Shown here: positions 18,835 through 29,346 of the stretch, in pieces | How positions within the stretch are numbered: position 1 is the stretch's first letter | Layout: each line of letters starts with the position of its first letter | Source: Acidobacteriota bacterium | Lineage (GTDB): Bacteria > Acidobacteriota > Terriglobia > Terriglobales > Acidobacteriaceae | Reading direction: 5' to 3' | DNA: 64,000 nt | Assembly: GCA_003225005.1 (NCBI GenBank) | Contig: QIAN01000065.1 | Coordinates: forward strand, 62,001-126,000 | The notes under the pieces: model-generated | Told to the model about the DNA's origin: nothing | Seen by the model: only the letters and a program-made list of their open reading frames with translations | Database searches by the model: none | Translations under genes and position numbers: made by a program

Positions 18835-20211
18835 TCAGGATTCTTTCTTGGGACGGGGCGGTTTCTGTGGCGGGGCGAGCGAGCGTAAACGCTTGATTTC
18901 CTCCAATCGCTCGCGAATCCGTTTTTCCACACCTTCGAGAGTGGGCCTGTAATAAACCCGGTCGCGCAGATTGTCGGGCAGGCATTGCATGTTGGCGACT
19001 TTCTCTTTGAGATCATGAGCATACTGGTATCCATCACCGTAGCCCAAACCTTTCATGAGCCCTGTCGGAGCATTGCGCAGATGTAACGGGACGGCGTCCG
19101 CGGCGGTCTGTTCTACGTCTTGCTGCACTTCGCTGTAAGCAGTGTAGAGGGCATTGGATTTGGGAGCGGCGGACAGATAGACGACCGCCTGCGCCAGCGC
19201 CAAATTGCCTTCCGGCATGCCAATGAAATCAACCGCATCGCGGGCTGCCATACACAGTGCGAGTGCGTTAGGGTCAGCGAGACCGATGTCCTCGACCGCC
19301 ATGCGCACGACGCGACGCGCAATGTAAAGCGGATCTTCGCCAGCTTCAAGCATGCGGCCGAGCCAGTACAGAGCGGCATCGGGATCGCTGTTGCGAACTG
19401 ATTTGTGCAGCGCGGAGATGAGATTGTAGTGCTCTTCGCCACTCTTGTCATAGAGCAGGGTGCGCTTCTGCAGCGCGTCGCGGACGATGTCGTCAGTAAT
19501 TTCGGCGGGCGACTGGTCCGAAGTTTTCTCTTGGGCGAGGGCAGCGGCTACTTCCAGGACATTGTAGGCGCTGCGAGCATCGCCACTGGTGTAACTGGCG
19601 ATCTTTCTTAGGACGTCGTCCGATGCCTTCACTTTCATTCCGCCCAGGCCGCGTTCCTCCTCGAATAGAGCCCGGCGCAGGAGAGGCACGATCTGGTCTT
19701 CAGTCAGGGGCTTCAGTACATATACGCGACAGCGAGATAGCAAGGCCGAGTTGATTTCGAAAGAGGGATTTTCGGTCGTGGCGCCAATCAGGCGAATGTT
19801 GCCTTTCTCCACGTGCGGGAGAAAAGCGTCTTGCTGCGCCTTATTGAAGCGGTGAATTTCGTCGATGAAAACGATGGTTCGCGTGCCGTACTGGCGGGCC
19901 CGCTCAGCGTCGGCCATGACCTGCTTGATCTCTTTGATTCCTGCCAGCACAGCGGAAAATTCCAGGAACTCGGCTTTGGTCATGCCCGCAATGATCTTTG
20001 CCAACGTCGTCTTCCCCGTCCCCGGCGGTCCCCAGAAGATTAGGGAGCCGGCATCATCGCGATCGATCTGCGTCCGCAGAGGCTTGCCTGAACCGATCAG
20101 GTGCTCCTGGCCGACGAATTCGTCGAGCGTCCGCGGGCGCATGCGGTCCGCCAGTGGCCGTGTACGGTCCGCGGGGGCATTCGCGTTCGGAATGGGTGGG
20201 AAGAGGCCCAT
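18835..20211 (-). CDS. rarA: Replication-associated recombination protein A (MgsA/RarA AAA+ ATPase)
   Basis: PLADRMRPRTLDEFVGQEHLIGSGKPLRTQIDRDDAGSLIFWGPPGTGKTTLAKIIAGMTKAEF, FIDEIHRFNKAQQDAFLPHVEKGNIRLIGATTENPSFE. Confidence 0.96.
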   Translation of the reverse strand: MGLFPPIPNANAPADRTRPLADRMRPRTLDEFVGQEHLIGSGKPLRTQIDRDDAGSLIFWGPPGTGKTTLAKIIAGMTKAEFLEFSAVLAGIKEIKQVMADAERARQYGTRTIVFIDEIHRFNKAQQDAFLPHVEKGNIRLIGATTENPSFEINSALLSRCRVYVLKPLTEDQIVPLLRRALFEEERGLGGMKVKASDDVLRKIASYTSGDARSAYNVLEVAAALAQEKTSDQSPAEITDDIVRDALQKRTLLYDKSGEEHYNLISALHKSVRNSDPDAALYWLGRMLEAGEDPLYIARRVVRMAVEDIGLADPNALALCMAARDAVDFIGMPEGNLALAQAVVYLSAAPKSNALYTAYSEVQQDVEQTAADAVPLHLRNAPTGLMKGLGYGDGYQYAHDLKEKVANMQCLPDNLRDRVYYRPTLEGVEKRIRERLEEIKRLRSLAPPQKPPRPKKES

Positions 20212-20317
20212 GGGGGAAATAGCTCTTGGCTTTCGCTTTTGGCTTAGAGCCTTCGAATCACCTTACGGGTGCCTTTTCGCTTTCTCCATATTGACGCCGA
20301 TTCCGTCTTGAGCCTTC

Positions 20318-21148
20318 TTATTTCCTTTGCCTCGCGGCTTCGTACAGTAGGATGCTGGTGGCCACTCCGGCGTTTAATGATTCCACCTGCGGCGCGTGCG
20401 GGATTACGACCACTTCGTCCATCCTCGTCATCAGATCGCGGGGCAGGCCGGAGCCTTCGTTGCCGATGAACATGGCCAGTGCTCCGGTCAGCCTCGCTTC
20501 GCCTAGGGGTGTGCCCTTGTGTGAGGAAGTTGCGACTAAACGAATTTCCTGGGCACGCAGCTGGGAAGAGACGGCATCAAGCTTTCTGCGAATCACGGGT
20601 ACGCGGAAAATAGAACCGGCGGAGGCGCGCACCACTTTGGCATTGAACAGGCTCACTGTGCCCTCGCCCAGTACGACTCCGGCGCCACCGAAAGCCTCGG
20701 CGGAACGGAGGATGGTGCCCAGGTTACCAGGGTCCTGCAGCCCCGCGATGACCACTAAGGGACCAAGCTGCAATCTCTCCAGAATCTCTTCGAGGGAAAA
20801 TTCCTTGAGATGAACCAGTGCCGCGACACCCTGCGGCGTTTCAGACGGCACCGCGTTGTCGAAAATCTTGCTGGGCAGCAATAAGGTTTCCACGTGGGCG
20901 CCAATCTGAGGTAACAGGCGCTCCGCGAGGTCTTGCTCAGACTCGCGGAAGAAGACAGCACGAAAGCGCAGTCCGCTGCGGATGGCTTCTTCCACGATGC
21001 GGAGACCTTCGACCGCGCAGTCTCCATCGCGGGTGCAGTCGGCGCCGGCGAAGGCTTGACGCAACAATTTAACCAGCGGGTTGTGCCGACCCTCGATACG
21101 CCGCAATCGGCCTCGCGCAGCGCTGGCGGTTTCTGAGAGCTTCTTCAT
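20318..21148 (-). CDS. TrmH/SpoU family RNA methyltransferase
   Basis: VIAGLQDPGNLGTILRSAEAFGGAGVVLGEGTVSLFNAKVVRASAGSIFRVPV, AMFIGNEGSGLPRDLM, VVIPHAPQVESLNAGVATSILLYEAARQR. Confidence 0.94.
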   Translation of the reverse strand: MKKLSETASAARGRLRRIEGRHNPLVKLLRQAFAGADCTRDGDCAVEGLRIVEEAIRSGLRFRAVFFRESEQDLAERLLPQIGAHVETLLLPSKIFDNAVPSETPQGVAALVHLKEFSLEEILERLQLGPLVVIAGLQDPGNLGTILRSAEAFGGAGVVLGEGTVSLFNAKVVRASAGSIFRVPVIRRKLDAVSSQLRAQEIRLVATSSHKGTPLGEARLTGALAMFIGNEGSGLPRDLMTRMDEVVVIPHAPQVESLNAGVATSILLYEAARQRK

Positions 21149-21299
21149 ACGCTGTTCAGACTGTTCTGAAGTTACGCGCCCGAGTGATACGCTGTAAACT
21201 CGGACTCGGCTGCCAACTCGGCTTGCGGCGCTTTGCCGTATTATGGTAGGTTTCGCGGTCTAATCAAATAGAGGCAGAAGAAACCCGAAGGGAAACGCC

Positions 21300-21941
21300 G
21301 TGCGCGCCGAGATAGTCAAAATAAACTGTGACGACCCCGAAATGTCGTTAGTCAAGTACGCGGCCGATCAGATTCGCGCCGGCGAGGTGCTGGGCATGCC
21401 CACAGATACTTTCTACGGGCTGGCAGCCGATCCCTTTAACCTGCGCGCAGTCGATCGTGTGTACGACATCAAGACCCGGTCGCGCCACAAGCCACTGTCA
21501 CTGTTGATTGAGAGTGTCGACCAAGCCGAGGAATTGGCCAAGCCATTGCCGGAGGAGTTTTATCTTTTGGCGCGGAGATTCTGGCCAGGGCCGTTGACGA
21601 TCATCGTCAAGGCGGGTTCGCGATTGCCGCTGAAGGTTACGGCGAATACAGGAAATGTGGCTTTACGCGTGCCTAACGCCCGGATACCGCTGGCCGTGGT
21701 GACGGCCGCGGCCATCCCGATCACGGCGACTTCTGCAAATCTCAGTGGGGCTTCCGAATGCACCAGCGCCAACCAGGTACGCGATCAACTCCACGGGCGC
21801 ATCAGCATTATTGTGGATGGAGGACCTTCGCCTCGCGACGTGGCCTCTACCATCGTCGACCTGTCGGACGAAGACGCGCGTTGGCGGATCATCCGCGCAG
21901 GCGCGATCCCGGCTGACGATATCTCCGGGTTCTTCGCCTGA
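21300..21941 (+). CDS. L-threonylcarbamoyladenylate synthase (Sua5/YciO/YrdC family)
   Basis: GEVLGMPTDTFYGLAADPFN, KTRSRHKPLSLLIESVDQ, RRFWPGPLTIIVKA, RVPNARIPLAVVTAAAIPITATSANLSGASE. Confidence 0.94.
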   Translation: MRAEIVKINCDDPEMSLVKYAADQIRAGEVLGMPTDTFYGLAADPFNLRAVDRVYDIKTRSRHKPLSLLIESVDQAEELAKPLPEEFYLLARRFWPGPLTIIVKAGSRLPLKVTANTGNVALRVPNARIPLAVVTAAAIPITATSANLSGASECTSANQVRDQLHGRISIIVDGGPSPRDVASTIVDLSDEDARWRIIRAGAIPADDISGFFA

Positions 21942-21943
21942 GC

Positions 21944-22564
21944 ATGGACGACGATAGCGCCAACCGGCGTCGGCGAGGCCACTGGTTCCTTTGGCTAGTG
22001 GCCCTGATGGCAGCTGCCGTGGCAGCCTTTCTCGCTGTGACGAGCATCAGGATTGTTCGCGAGTCGCGGCTTGAAGAGGCGAAGCCGGCAGATGCCATTG
22101 TGGTGTTTGGTGCGGCGGAATACTCCGGACACCCTTCCCCTGTGCTCCGCGCTCGCCTCGATCACGCCTTCGAGCTTTTTGCGCAGGGTATCGCACCGGT
22201 TGTCATCACGACCGGAGGTGCTGCTGCCGACCCTAGATTCAGCGAGGGTGGCGTTGGCCGCGATTACTTGATGCATCGCGGGATCCCGGAACGTGATCTC
22301 ATCGCCGAGACCCAGGGCAATGATACGGCCCAATCAGCCGTGCGAGTCGCCGTCATCATGCGAGCCAACGGACTGCATAGTTGCGTGGCGGTGAGCGACG
22401 CTTACCATGTTTTCCGCATCAAGAAACTGTTGGAACACGAGGGCATCAGCCAGGTTTATGTTGCACCCCGTCCGGATTCGCGGCCAAGAAGCTTATGGCA
22501 ACGCTTGTGGTCGAGCGTGCGGGAGTCTGCCAGCTATCTGTTGTGGCGGCTGGGAATTACTTGA
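21944..22564 (+). CDS. YdcF family (DUF218) protein
   Basis: ADAIVVFGAAEYSGHPSPVLRARLDHAFELFAQGIAPVVITTGGAAADPRFSEGGVGRDYLMHRGIPERDLIAETQGNDTAQSA. Confidence 0.9.
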   Translation: MDDDSANRRRRGHWFLWLVALMAAAVAAFLAVTSIRIVRESRLEEAKPADAIVVFGAAEYSGHPSPVLRARLDHAFELFAQGIAPVVITTGGAAADPRFSEGGVGRDYLMHRGIPERDLIAETQGNDTAQSAVRVAVIMRANGLHSCVAVSDAYHVFRIKKLLEHEGISQVYVAPRPDSRPRSLWQRLWSSVRESASYLLWRLGIT

Positions 22565-22590
22565 AATCAGGGTTCGCGTTCCTTGCTTTG

Positions 22591-23115
22591 CTACCAGCCA
22601 TTTTTCTCCCGCAGCGAGGTGATGTGGGCTACGTGATGGCGTCCATGCCAAGCGTAAAGGGCAAGTGTTTTCTCCAGAGCCATAACTCCCAGTTCGGGAT
22701 GGCGGAAAGTCCGCTTCCAGTCACTGGGTTCGAGCGAGCGGAGGAGCCGTATCCAGCGGGTGTGCAGGCATTCCAACAGCATCATCGAAACCTCTATGGG
22801 CGTGGCCTGAACATCGGGCAGAAGGGCCCAGCGGTCTTCCGCGTAGGGCTTGATCGTAGGCACTTCCTCGGTCAGTGCGAGCTTGAAGCGGATGTAAGCA
22901 TTGAGGTGGCTGTCCGGCACATGGTGCACAACCTGACGCACCGTCCATCCGCCGGGGCGGTATTCTGTGTCCAGTTGTTGATCGGAAAGTCCTGAGACGG
23001 CGGCACGAAGGTTGGCTGGCGCGTGGTCAACGTCGTACAGGCACTTTTCCTTCTGCTCTTCGGTAACAGGCTCTTTGAAAGTAAACTTGCCGATGGGATA
23101 ACGCAGGTCGGGCAT
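22591..23115 (-). CDS. DinB/YfiT-like putative metal-dependent hydrolase
   Basis: MPDLRYPIGKFTFKEPVTEEQKEK...RPGGWTVRQVVHHVPDSHLNAYIRFKLALTEE...LYAWHGRHHVAHITSLREKNGW. Confidence 0.88.
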   Translation of the reverse strand: MPDLRYPIGKFTFKEPVTEEQKEKCLYDVDHAPANLRAAVSGLSDQQLDTEYRPGGWTVRQVVHHVPDSHLNAYIRFKLALTEEVPTIKPYAEDRWALLPDVQATPIEVSMMLLECLHTRWIRLLRSLEPSDWKRTFRHPELGVMALEKTLALYAWHGRHHVAHITSLREKNGW

Positions 23116-23636
23116 TTGGTCTCCAAGAGGCTTTGTCCATAAAGGGTCGGACGTTTTAAAGTGGTTCAAAACTGAAGCTGCACTGTGCTTAGCGTTTTCT
23201 TACTCTTTGGCTTGGTGCGTCATGGACCTCTCTGATCGTGACTTCCACATCCACGATCTCTGCCTCCACCCAGCCGGGCTGGTGGTGGTCATCTGCACAA
23301 CGGACGATCTCGACACCAAGTTCTTTCTCATGCATAGCTCCTGCAAGGGTAGGAACCCACAGCATCAGCATACGTCAACGCGCTAGCATTAATGTTAGCG
23401 ACCAGGCGTCTTAATCCAAGGATGCGGGAAGTCGCTAAGTAAACTACAATCCCTAGGGGTTTACTGTGCGCTGACCCCATGATCTCGGGCTTCAAGTTTC
23501 GATTCCCGGGCTTCTGGTTTTGTGCATCAAAAATGGGTTCTAGGCTAAACTCACAATTCTAAGTGAATTAGCCTTGTTGTGGCGTCAAGTTCGGACTCGC
23601 GCCCTCAGGCGCGCGTTCGTTTGCGAAAGAGGAACC

Positions 23637-24482
23637 ATGGCAGCTTCGGTCTGGTCGGGTCACCTAACCTTTGGACTTATTTCCATGCCGGTGCGACTGT
23701 TTTCCGGTGCGCGTAGTTCGGGAATTTCGTTCAACATGCTGCATCGGCCCGACAAACAGCGAGTGAAGCAGCAATATATTTGTCCCCTCGAAAACAAGGT
23801 CGTTGAGCGCAACGAAATAGTCAAGGGCTACGAGTTCCGCAAGGACGAATACATCGTCATCGAACCCGAAGAGATCAAGAAGATTGAGCCAGCAACCGCC
23901 AAGACGATGGAGATCCTCGAATTCGTGAAGTCCAGCGATGTAGATCCGGTTTATTTTGAGTCGTCATATTACATGCTGCCGGAAGAGGCGGGACGCCGTC
24001 CGTATGCCTTGCTCACCAGGGCGCTGGACGAGAGCGATTTTGTTGCGATTGCAAAAGTCACCATGCACAACCGCGAGTACACGGTGTTTCTGCGGCCTCA
24101 CGAGGGCGGATTGATGTTGCACACCATGTACTACGCCGATGAAGTGCGGAAGGTGGACGGTTTCGGCGCTCCCGATGTTGAGTTGAAGGAAGCCGAATTG
24201 AAAGTTGCGCACCAATTGATCGAAGCGCTCGCTGATGAGTGGAACCCGGAGAAATATACTGACAGTTTTCAGGAGAACCTGAAGAAGCTGATCCAGGCAA
24301 AACTCGAAGGCGGAGAGGTAGCGGCGGTCGAGAAGCCCAAGAAACTCGCCCCGGTCGTAGACCTCATGGCGGCTCTCAAGCAAAGCCTGGCGCAGATGGA
24401 AGGCAAGAAAAAACCAGCAGCTACTGCCAGGGCGGAGCCGCGGGCCGTCGCCGCGGGGGGCAAGTCGCGGCGCGGACGTTAA
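23637..24482 (+). CDS. ku: Non-homologous end joining protein Ku
   Basis: MAASVWSGHLTFGLISMPVRLFSGARSSGISFNMLHRPDKQRVKQQYICPLENKVVERNEIVKGYEFRKDEYIVIEPEEI. Confidence 0.95.
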   Translation: MAASVWSGHLTFGLISMPVRLFSGARSSGISFNMLHRPDKQRVKQQYICPLENKVVERNEIVKGYEFRKDEYIVIEPEEIKKIEPATAKTMEILEFVKSSDVDPVYFESSYYMLPEEAGRRPYALLTRALDESDFVAIAKVTMHNREYTVFLRPHEGGLMLHTMYYADEVRKVDGFGAPDVELKEAELKVAHQLIEALADEWNPEKYTDSFQENLKKLIQAKLEGGEVAAVEKPKKLAPVVDLMAALKQSLAQMEGKKKPAATARAEPRAVAAGGKSRRGR

Positions 24483-24720
24483 GCTCAGACTTCGGGCTAC
24501 CGCTATCGGCTTCGAGCCACGGGAATCGTTAGGACTGCTTGAGTCCTCGGTTCTCAATCTCGCAGCTATCGCCGCTTGTCAACTGTCTTGGATGTGCCCC
24601 AGCTTATTTCGTGTCGGCTGACACCGTCAACATTTCCGGCTTGCGGTCCAACTTGAACTTCCCTCCGGGCATCACATGTGCTTGCTGGCAATCTAGAACG
24701 ATTTATGTTGACACAGACAA

Positions 24721-24749
24721 AGTCTCAGGTCTGAAGACCGAGACTTTTC
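24721..24749. repeat. Hairpin with CTGAAG loop
   Basis: AGTCTC-a-GGTC-tgaa-GACC-GAGACT, then TTTT. Confidence 0.55.
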
Positions 24750-24814
24750 CTCGCGCGCGGATAACCCGCACTCTGGCGCGGATTATCCGTAACCAGTAGA
24801 ATTGGCTTCCGCTT

Positions 24815-26545
24815 GTGAATCACTTGAACCAGAACTCCTTTGGGGTGCAGATGAGGTTGCGACACTTAGCTCAATTGGTCGTTGTGTTGGCTTGCACAGT
24901 GGTATGCGTGTCTTGCGGGCAGGTGTACCGTCCGGTGGTAATCCCCATCACGATAACTCCGCCGAATCCAAGTAATTTTCACGAAGTGTTCGCCATCAAT
25001 GCCAATGTGCCCTTCAACCCGGGCACCGGGATGCAGGTTGATGTCTCCGGGGACACAAACGTGGGTGTGATCAATATTGGGCTCAATCCCACGCACGCCG
25101 CGATTCTTCCCAATAACACACGAGTATTTGTGGCGAGCGCTGGTAGTGTCGTCGGTCAGTCCGACATCGTTACATCGTTCATTCCGGCGTTCCAGGCTGC
25201 CATCGGGACTGGATTAAGCGCCGGGGTCACAATCAGTTTGCCCGGTCAGACATCTAGCATCACCGCTATAAGCGAGTCCGGCAACCTGGTCACGGCCACG
25301 CTCAATGCTCCGCTCAACAACATCGGGCTCGGCGATGTGATCGTCATCGCAGGTGCAGGCATTGCCGGGTACAACGGCACTTTTACTGTCTTCCCGATCA
25401 GCGGGACAACCATCCAATACGTGAACTCGGTCACCGGGCTCGCGCCATCTTTGGGTGGAACCGCATCGGTGCCCGCGCAGCCCGTCTTCCTTGCCAGCAC
25501 CCAGAACGATGCTATGTACGTCGCAAACTATAACTCCAGCTCAGTTGCGGTTATCAATACGAGACTGAATGCCGTCACCAATAGCGCGCTCGTGGGGCAG
25601 CACCCGGTGGCTTTAGCGGAGACTCCAAACGGCAACAAGCTCTACGTGGCCAACCAAGGGAGCAACGCGGTCAGCAGCTTGAATACGGTCGATATGTCGC
25701 AGAACACCGTGACCGGCTTCTCCGGGAGCGTCGGGATCACGCCAGTCTGGTTGGTGTCCCGGAGTGACAGCCAGAAGGTGTACGTGCTCACCCAAGGCGA
25801 CGGGCAGCTGGTGACGATTGACACCGCCACGGACACAGTTGTCAGTAATCTTCCGGTCGGTGCCGGGGCCAACTTCGTTTTTTATGATCCGCACCTGAAC
25901 CGTCTCTATGTGACTAACCCTTCGACCAGCATGGTCCACGTCTTTTCCACCACCGGAGGAGCTAACGACACACCGATTCAGCTCTCGGCCATCTCCATGA
26001 CTGCGGGCCCCAACCCGCCGTGCCCCAGCGCGTGCACGCCCTCTTCGGTGACGGCTCTAGGCGATGGCAGCCGGTTTTACGTTGCCAGCTACGAGATAGC
26101 GACATCTTGTCCTGACCCAGTTATCGGCTCGTCTTCTGCCTGCGTGATCCCTCGCCTCACGGTGTTCGACGCCAACAGTTTCGCGGTAAAGACCGCTCTG
26201 ACCTTGCTCAGTTCGCCACCGTTCGCATCGAATCCAAGTACCCATCAGTCTCAGTATGCCGTGCCGCCGGTCGCTTCCTGCGCTCCGGCGGCTCTCTATG
26301 CCCCTGGTACCACTCGTTTCCGGGTGTTCACGACGGCTTCAGTAGACAGCAGTCGCGTCTACGTGAGCATGTGCGATGCTGGCTCGATTGCCATCGTCAC
26401 GACCACCACGAGTTCTATCAGCCCCGGGGGAAACATGCCGGATACGCTGGTTAGGGACCTGGCTGCGCCTTTCAGCGCGGCTTCCAGCTCGACGGGCGGC
26501 GAGCCGCCACCTCAGAGCCCAGTGTTTCTTCTTACCGGTCAGTAA
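24815..26545 (+). CDS. Putative lipoprotein with YncE-like beta-propeller repeats
   Basis: LVVVLACTVVCVSCGQ lipobox; repeated MYVANYNSSSVAVINTRLNAVTNSALVGQHPVALAETPNGNKLYVANQGSNAVS. Confidence 0.8.
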   Translation: MNHLNQNSFGVQMRLRHLAQLVVVLACTVVCVSCGQVYRPVVIPITITPPNPSNFHEVFAINANVPFNPGTGMQVDVSGDTNVGVINIGLNPTHAAILPNNTRVFVASAGSVVGQSDIVTSFIPAFQAAIGTGLSAGVTISLPGQTSSITAISESGNLVTATLNAPLNNIGLGDVIVIAGAGIAGYNGTFTVFPISGTTIQYVNSVTGLAPSLGGTASVPAQPVFLASTQNDAMYVANYNSSSVAVINTRLNAVTNSALVGQHPVALAETPNGNKLYVANQGSNAVSSLNTVDMSQNTVTGFSGSVGITPVWLVSRSDSQKVYVLTQGDGQLVTIDTATDTVVSNLPVGAGANFVFYDPHLNRLYVTNPSTSMVHVFSTTGGANDTPIQLSAISMTAGPNPPCPSACTPSSVTALGDGSRFYVASYEIATSCPDPVIGSSSACVIPRLTVFDANSFAVKTALTLLSSPPFASNPSTHQSQYAVPPVASCAPAALYAPGTTRFRVFTTASVDSSRVYVSMCDAGSIAIVTTTTSSISPGGNMPDTLVRDLAAPFSAASSSTGGEPPPQSPVFLLTGQ

Positions 26546-26587
26546 AATCGCAGGTTCGGAGATGGAAGGCACACAGTGAGGAGGGAC

Positions 26588-27841
26588 TCAGGCTTTGCTG
26601 GTGACTTCTTCGGTGGCCGCTTCTTTCTGTGCGTAGTGAGATTCAACGTAGTTGTCGAGAATCTCAATGAACTCGGCGACAATGCGGTCGCCCTTCAGCG
26701 TGGTGAACAGGCGGCCATCCACATAGACAGGAGCTTTGGGTTCCTCGAACGTTCCGGGCAGGGAAATACCAAGACTGGCGTGCTTCGATTCGCCGGGGCC
26801 ATTGACCACGCAGCCCATGACCGCCACCTTCATCTCTTCGACTCCGGTGTAACTGCCCTTCCATACTGGCATCTGCTCGCGTAAATAGGTTTGAATCTGT
26901 TGTGCCATCTCCTGGAAGAAAGTGCTGGTGGTGCGTCCGCAGCCGGGGCAGGCTGTGACCTGCGGAGTGAAGCTGCGAATGCCCATGGATTGCAGAATCT
27001 GCTGTCCGACACGAACCTCTTCTGTGCGATCGCCGCCGGGAGCAGGAGTGAGCGAGACACGAATCGTGTCGCCGATGCCTTCCTGGAGCAGGACCCCCAT
27101 GGCTGCGCTGGAAGCGACAACCCCCTTTGCGCCCATGCCAGCTTCCGTCAGGCCGAGGTGCAGAGGGTAATCGCACCGGGCTGCGAGAGCGCGATACACG
27201 TCGATCAAATCCTGCACCCCGCTGACTTTCGCGCTCAGGATGATCTGGTCGGCGCGCAGACCGCATTTTTGCGCCAGCTCAGCGGAATTAAGCGCGCTGA
27301 CTACCATGGCTTCCATGGTTACTTCGCGGGCATCTTTAGGCTCGTCGCGGCGAGAATTTTCGTCCATCATGCGCGTCAGCAAAGCCTGGTCAAGCGATCC
27401 CCAGTTCACCCCGATACGCACCGGTTTCTGATGCTTGACCGCGACTTCGATCATGGTGCGGAAATTACCATCATCCTTGCGACCGATCCCTACGTTGCCG
27501 GGATTGATACGGTACTTGGCGAGATCGCGAGCGCACTCGGGATACTTAGTGAGCAACTGGTGACCGTTATAGTGGAAGTCGCCGATGATGGGCACGCGCA
27601 CGCCCTGCTTGTCGAGTTCCTCGACAATGTGCGGCACTGCTGCCGCCGCTTCATCGTTGTTGACCGTGACCCGCACAAGCTCGGAGCCAGCACGAGCCAG
27701 TGCGGCCACTTGCTGGACGGTCGAAGCCACATCGGCCGTGTCCGTGTTGGTCATCGACTGCACCACAACTGGTGCATCGGAGCCCACTCGCACTCCGCCC
27801 ACCACGGCCGTAATGGTCTTTCTGCGTTCGATTGTCGCCAT
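26588..27841 (-). CDS. ispG: 4-hydroxy-3-methylbut-2-en-1-yl diphosphate synthase
   Basis: [105 protein letters not shown]. Confidence 0.97.
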   Translation of the reverse strand: MATIERRKTITAVVGGVRVGSDAPVVVQSMTNTDTADVASTVQQVAALARAGSELVRVTVNNDEAAAAVPHIVEELDKQGVRVPIIGDFHYNGHQLLTKYPECARDLAKYRINPGNVGIGRKDDGNFRTMIEVAVKHQKPVRIGVNWGSLDQALLTRMMDENSRRDEPKDAREVTMEAMVVSALNSAELAQKCGLRADQIILSAKVSGVQDLIDVYRALAARCDYPLHLGLTEAGMGAKGVVASSAAMGVLLQEGIGDTIRVSLTPAPGGDRTEEVRVGQQILQSMGIRSFTPQVTACPGCGRTTSTFFQEMAQQIQTYLREQMPVWKGSYTGVEEMKVAVMGCVVNGPGESKHASLGISLPGTFEEPKAPVYVDGRLFTTLKGDRIVAEFIEILDNYVESHYAQKEAATEEVTSKA

Positions 27842-27941
27842 GAGGAATATCTAGTTTAACACGACGAAAATGGCGCCTGCCGCACCGACGCGGGTTGAGG
27901 CGGGTTAACGCCGAGGGCTGAGCTTCGAAGGATATAGCGTC

Positions 27942-29288
27942 TTACGGTAGCCGGCCAGCCAGTCCTGGAATGGTCTTCATCAGATCGTTATAGATGACCA
28001 TCACCGCGAACAGCACCAAGAAGACGAAGGCGGCCTGGTAGACGCGCTCCTTAATACGCAAGCTAATGTCATGGCGCATAAGGCCTTCGATCAAAAGGAA
28101 CAGGATCACGCCACCGTCCAGAATAGGAATCGGTAGCAGGTTGAAGATGCCGAGATTCAGGCTGATCCCGGCCATCAGCTCCATTAAAGGTGTCCAACCT
28201 TTTTGCTGCGCTGCGTATCCGGCATCCTGAGCAATGCCAATTGGCCCAGAGACGGCACGGAGCGAGACCTTCCGTTGCGCGATCTTTTTAGCCAGCTCCA
28301 GAATCAGCAGTGAGTATTTCTTGTTCTCCTGCAAAGAAAGACTCAGTGCACGGGTGAAGGGTAACTTGGTAACCGCCGTCTCGCCTTTGTTGAGGAATCC
28401 TAGCCGATATCTCTGTTCCTTGGGGTCCTCGGTCTTCGAGAGCACCGGTTGCATGCGAAAACTCAAGGTTTGGCCGCCACGGATCACGGTGAGCTCGACG
28501 GGCTTTTCCTTGGTTTGTTGAAGGCGCTCAATCATGGTTTCGATGGAACCCATCGGGCTTCCATCCATGGCAACAATTCTGTCGTTTTCCTTGATGCCAG
28601 CTTTGGCAGCTGGCATTTCTGCCTCGAGCCGACCCACGATGACGGGTTGTTTCGGAAACCAGCCAGCAGAACCCACCTCAGAGGTAGTCACGGCCTTAGG
28701 CACAATGGTCTTCTCGAAGACCTGATCTCCGCGCTGGATGCTGATGGTCAGGGGTTGGTTGGGACTAAGCCACACGCGGGGCTGTAATTGTTCCCAGGTT
28801 GGATTTTCAATGCCATCGACTCTCACGATCCGGTCGCCCGCCTGCAACCCGGCTTGGGCAGCAGCCGAATCGTGCTTCACGCCTTCGATGACCGCTGGGG
28901 TGTCGAGATAAACCGGATATTCGTAATGCACCATGTAAACCGTTGTCAGCAGGAACACGGCGAGAAAGATATTCATCAACGGGCCGGCAATCGCGATCAG
29001 GAAGCGATGCCAGCGGGAGTGCGAGAGGAACTCGGCAGGATCCCCGGTGCGCTCGTCCATCGGATTCTCGCCGCTCATCTTGACGTAGCCCCCGAGCGGG
29101 ATGGCGCTGACACGGTAGTCGGTGTCGCCCTTGCGAAAACCGAATAGACGCTTGCCGAAGCCAATGGAGAATACTTCAACTCGCACACCCAGCCACTTCG
29201 CCACGGCATAGTGGCCGAACTCGTGGACCAGAATCATGAAGCCCAGGACGGCTACGACGGCAACGATTGAGATCAGGAAATCAGACAT
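27942..29288 (-). CDS. rseP: RIP metalloprotease RseP (M50) with two PDZ domains
   Basis: LGFMILVHEFGHYAVAKWLGVRVEVFSIGFGKRLFGFRKGDTDYRVSAIPLGGYVKMSGE, LNLGIFNLLPIPILDGG. Confidence 0.96.
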   Translation of the reverse strand: MSDFLISIVAVVAVLGFMILVHEFGHYAVAKWLGVRVEVFSIGFGKRLFGFRKGDTDYRVSAIPLGGYVKMSGENPMDERTGDPAEFLSHSRWHRFLIAIAGPLMNIFLAVFLLTTVYMVHYEYPVYLDTPAVIEGVKHDSAAAQAGLQAGDRIVRVDGIENPTWEQLQPRVWLSPNQPLTISIQRGDQVFEKTIVPKAVTTSEVGSAGWFPKQPVIVGRLEAEMPAAKAGIKENDRIVAMDGSPMGSIETMIERLQQTKEKPVELTVIRGGQTLSFRMQPVLSKTEDPKEQRYRLGFLNKGETAVTKLPFTRALSLSLQENKKYSLLILELAKKIAQRKVSLRAVSGPIGIAQDAGYAAQQKGWTPLMELMAGISLNLGIFNLLPIPILDGGVILFLLIEGLMRHDISLRIKERVYQAAFVFLVLFAVMVIYNDLMKTIPGLAGRLP

Positions 29289-29346
29289 AAATATAGAGAT
29301 ACGAAAAACAGCCCCCTTATTAGATTCAGCTCACTGCACCACTTGG

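Noticed and set aside
23460-23530. tRNA-like stretch (TTCAAGTTTCGATTCCCGGG)
   Set aside because: No complete cloverleaf or anticodon arm could be drawn.
26891-27859. 322-aa plus-strand ORF
   Set aside because: Antisense to ispG, whose motifs are unmistakable.
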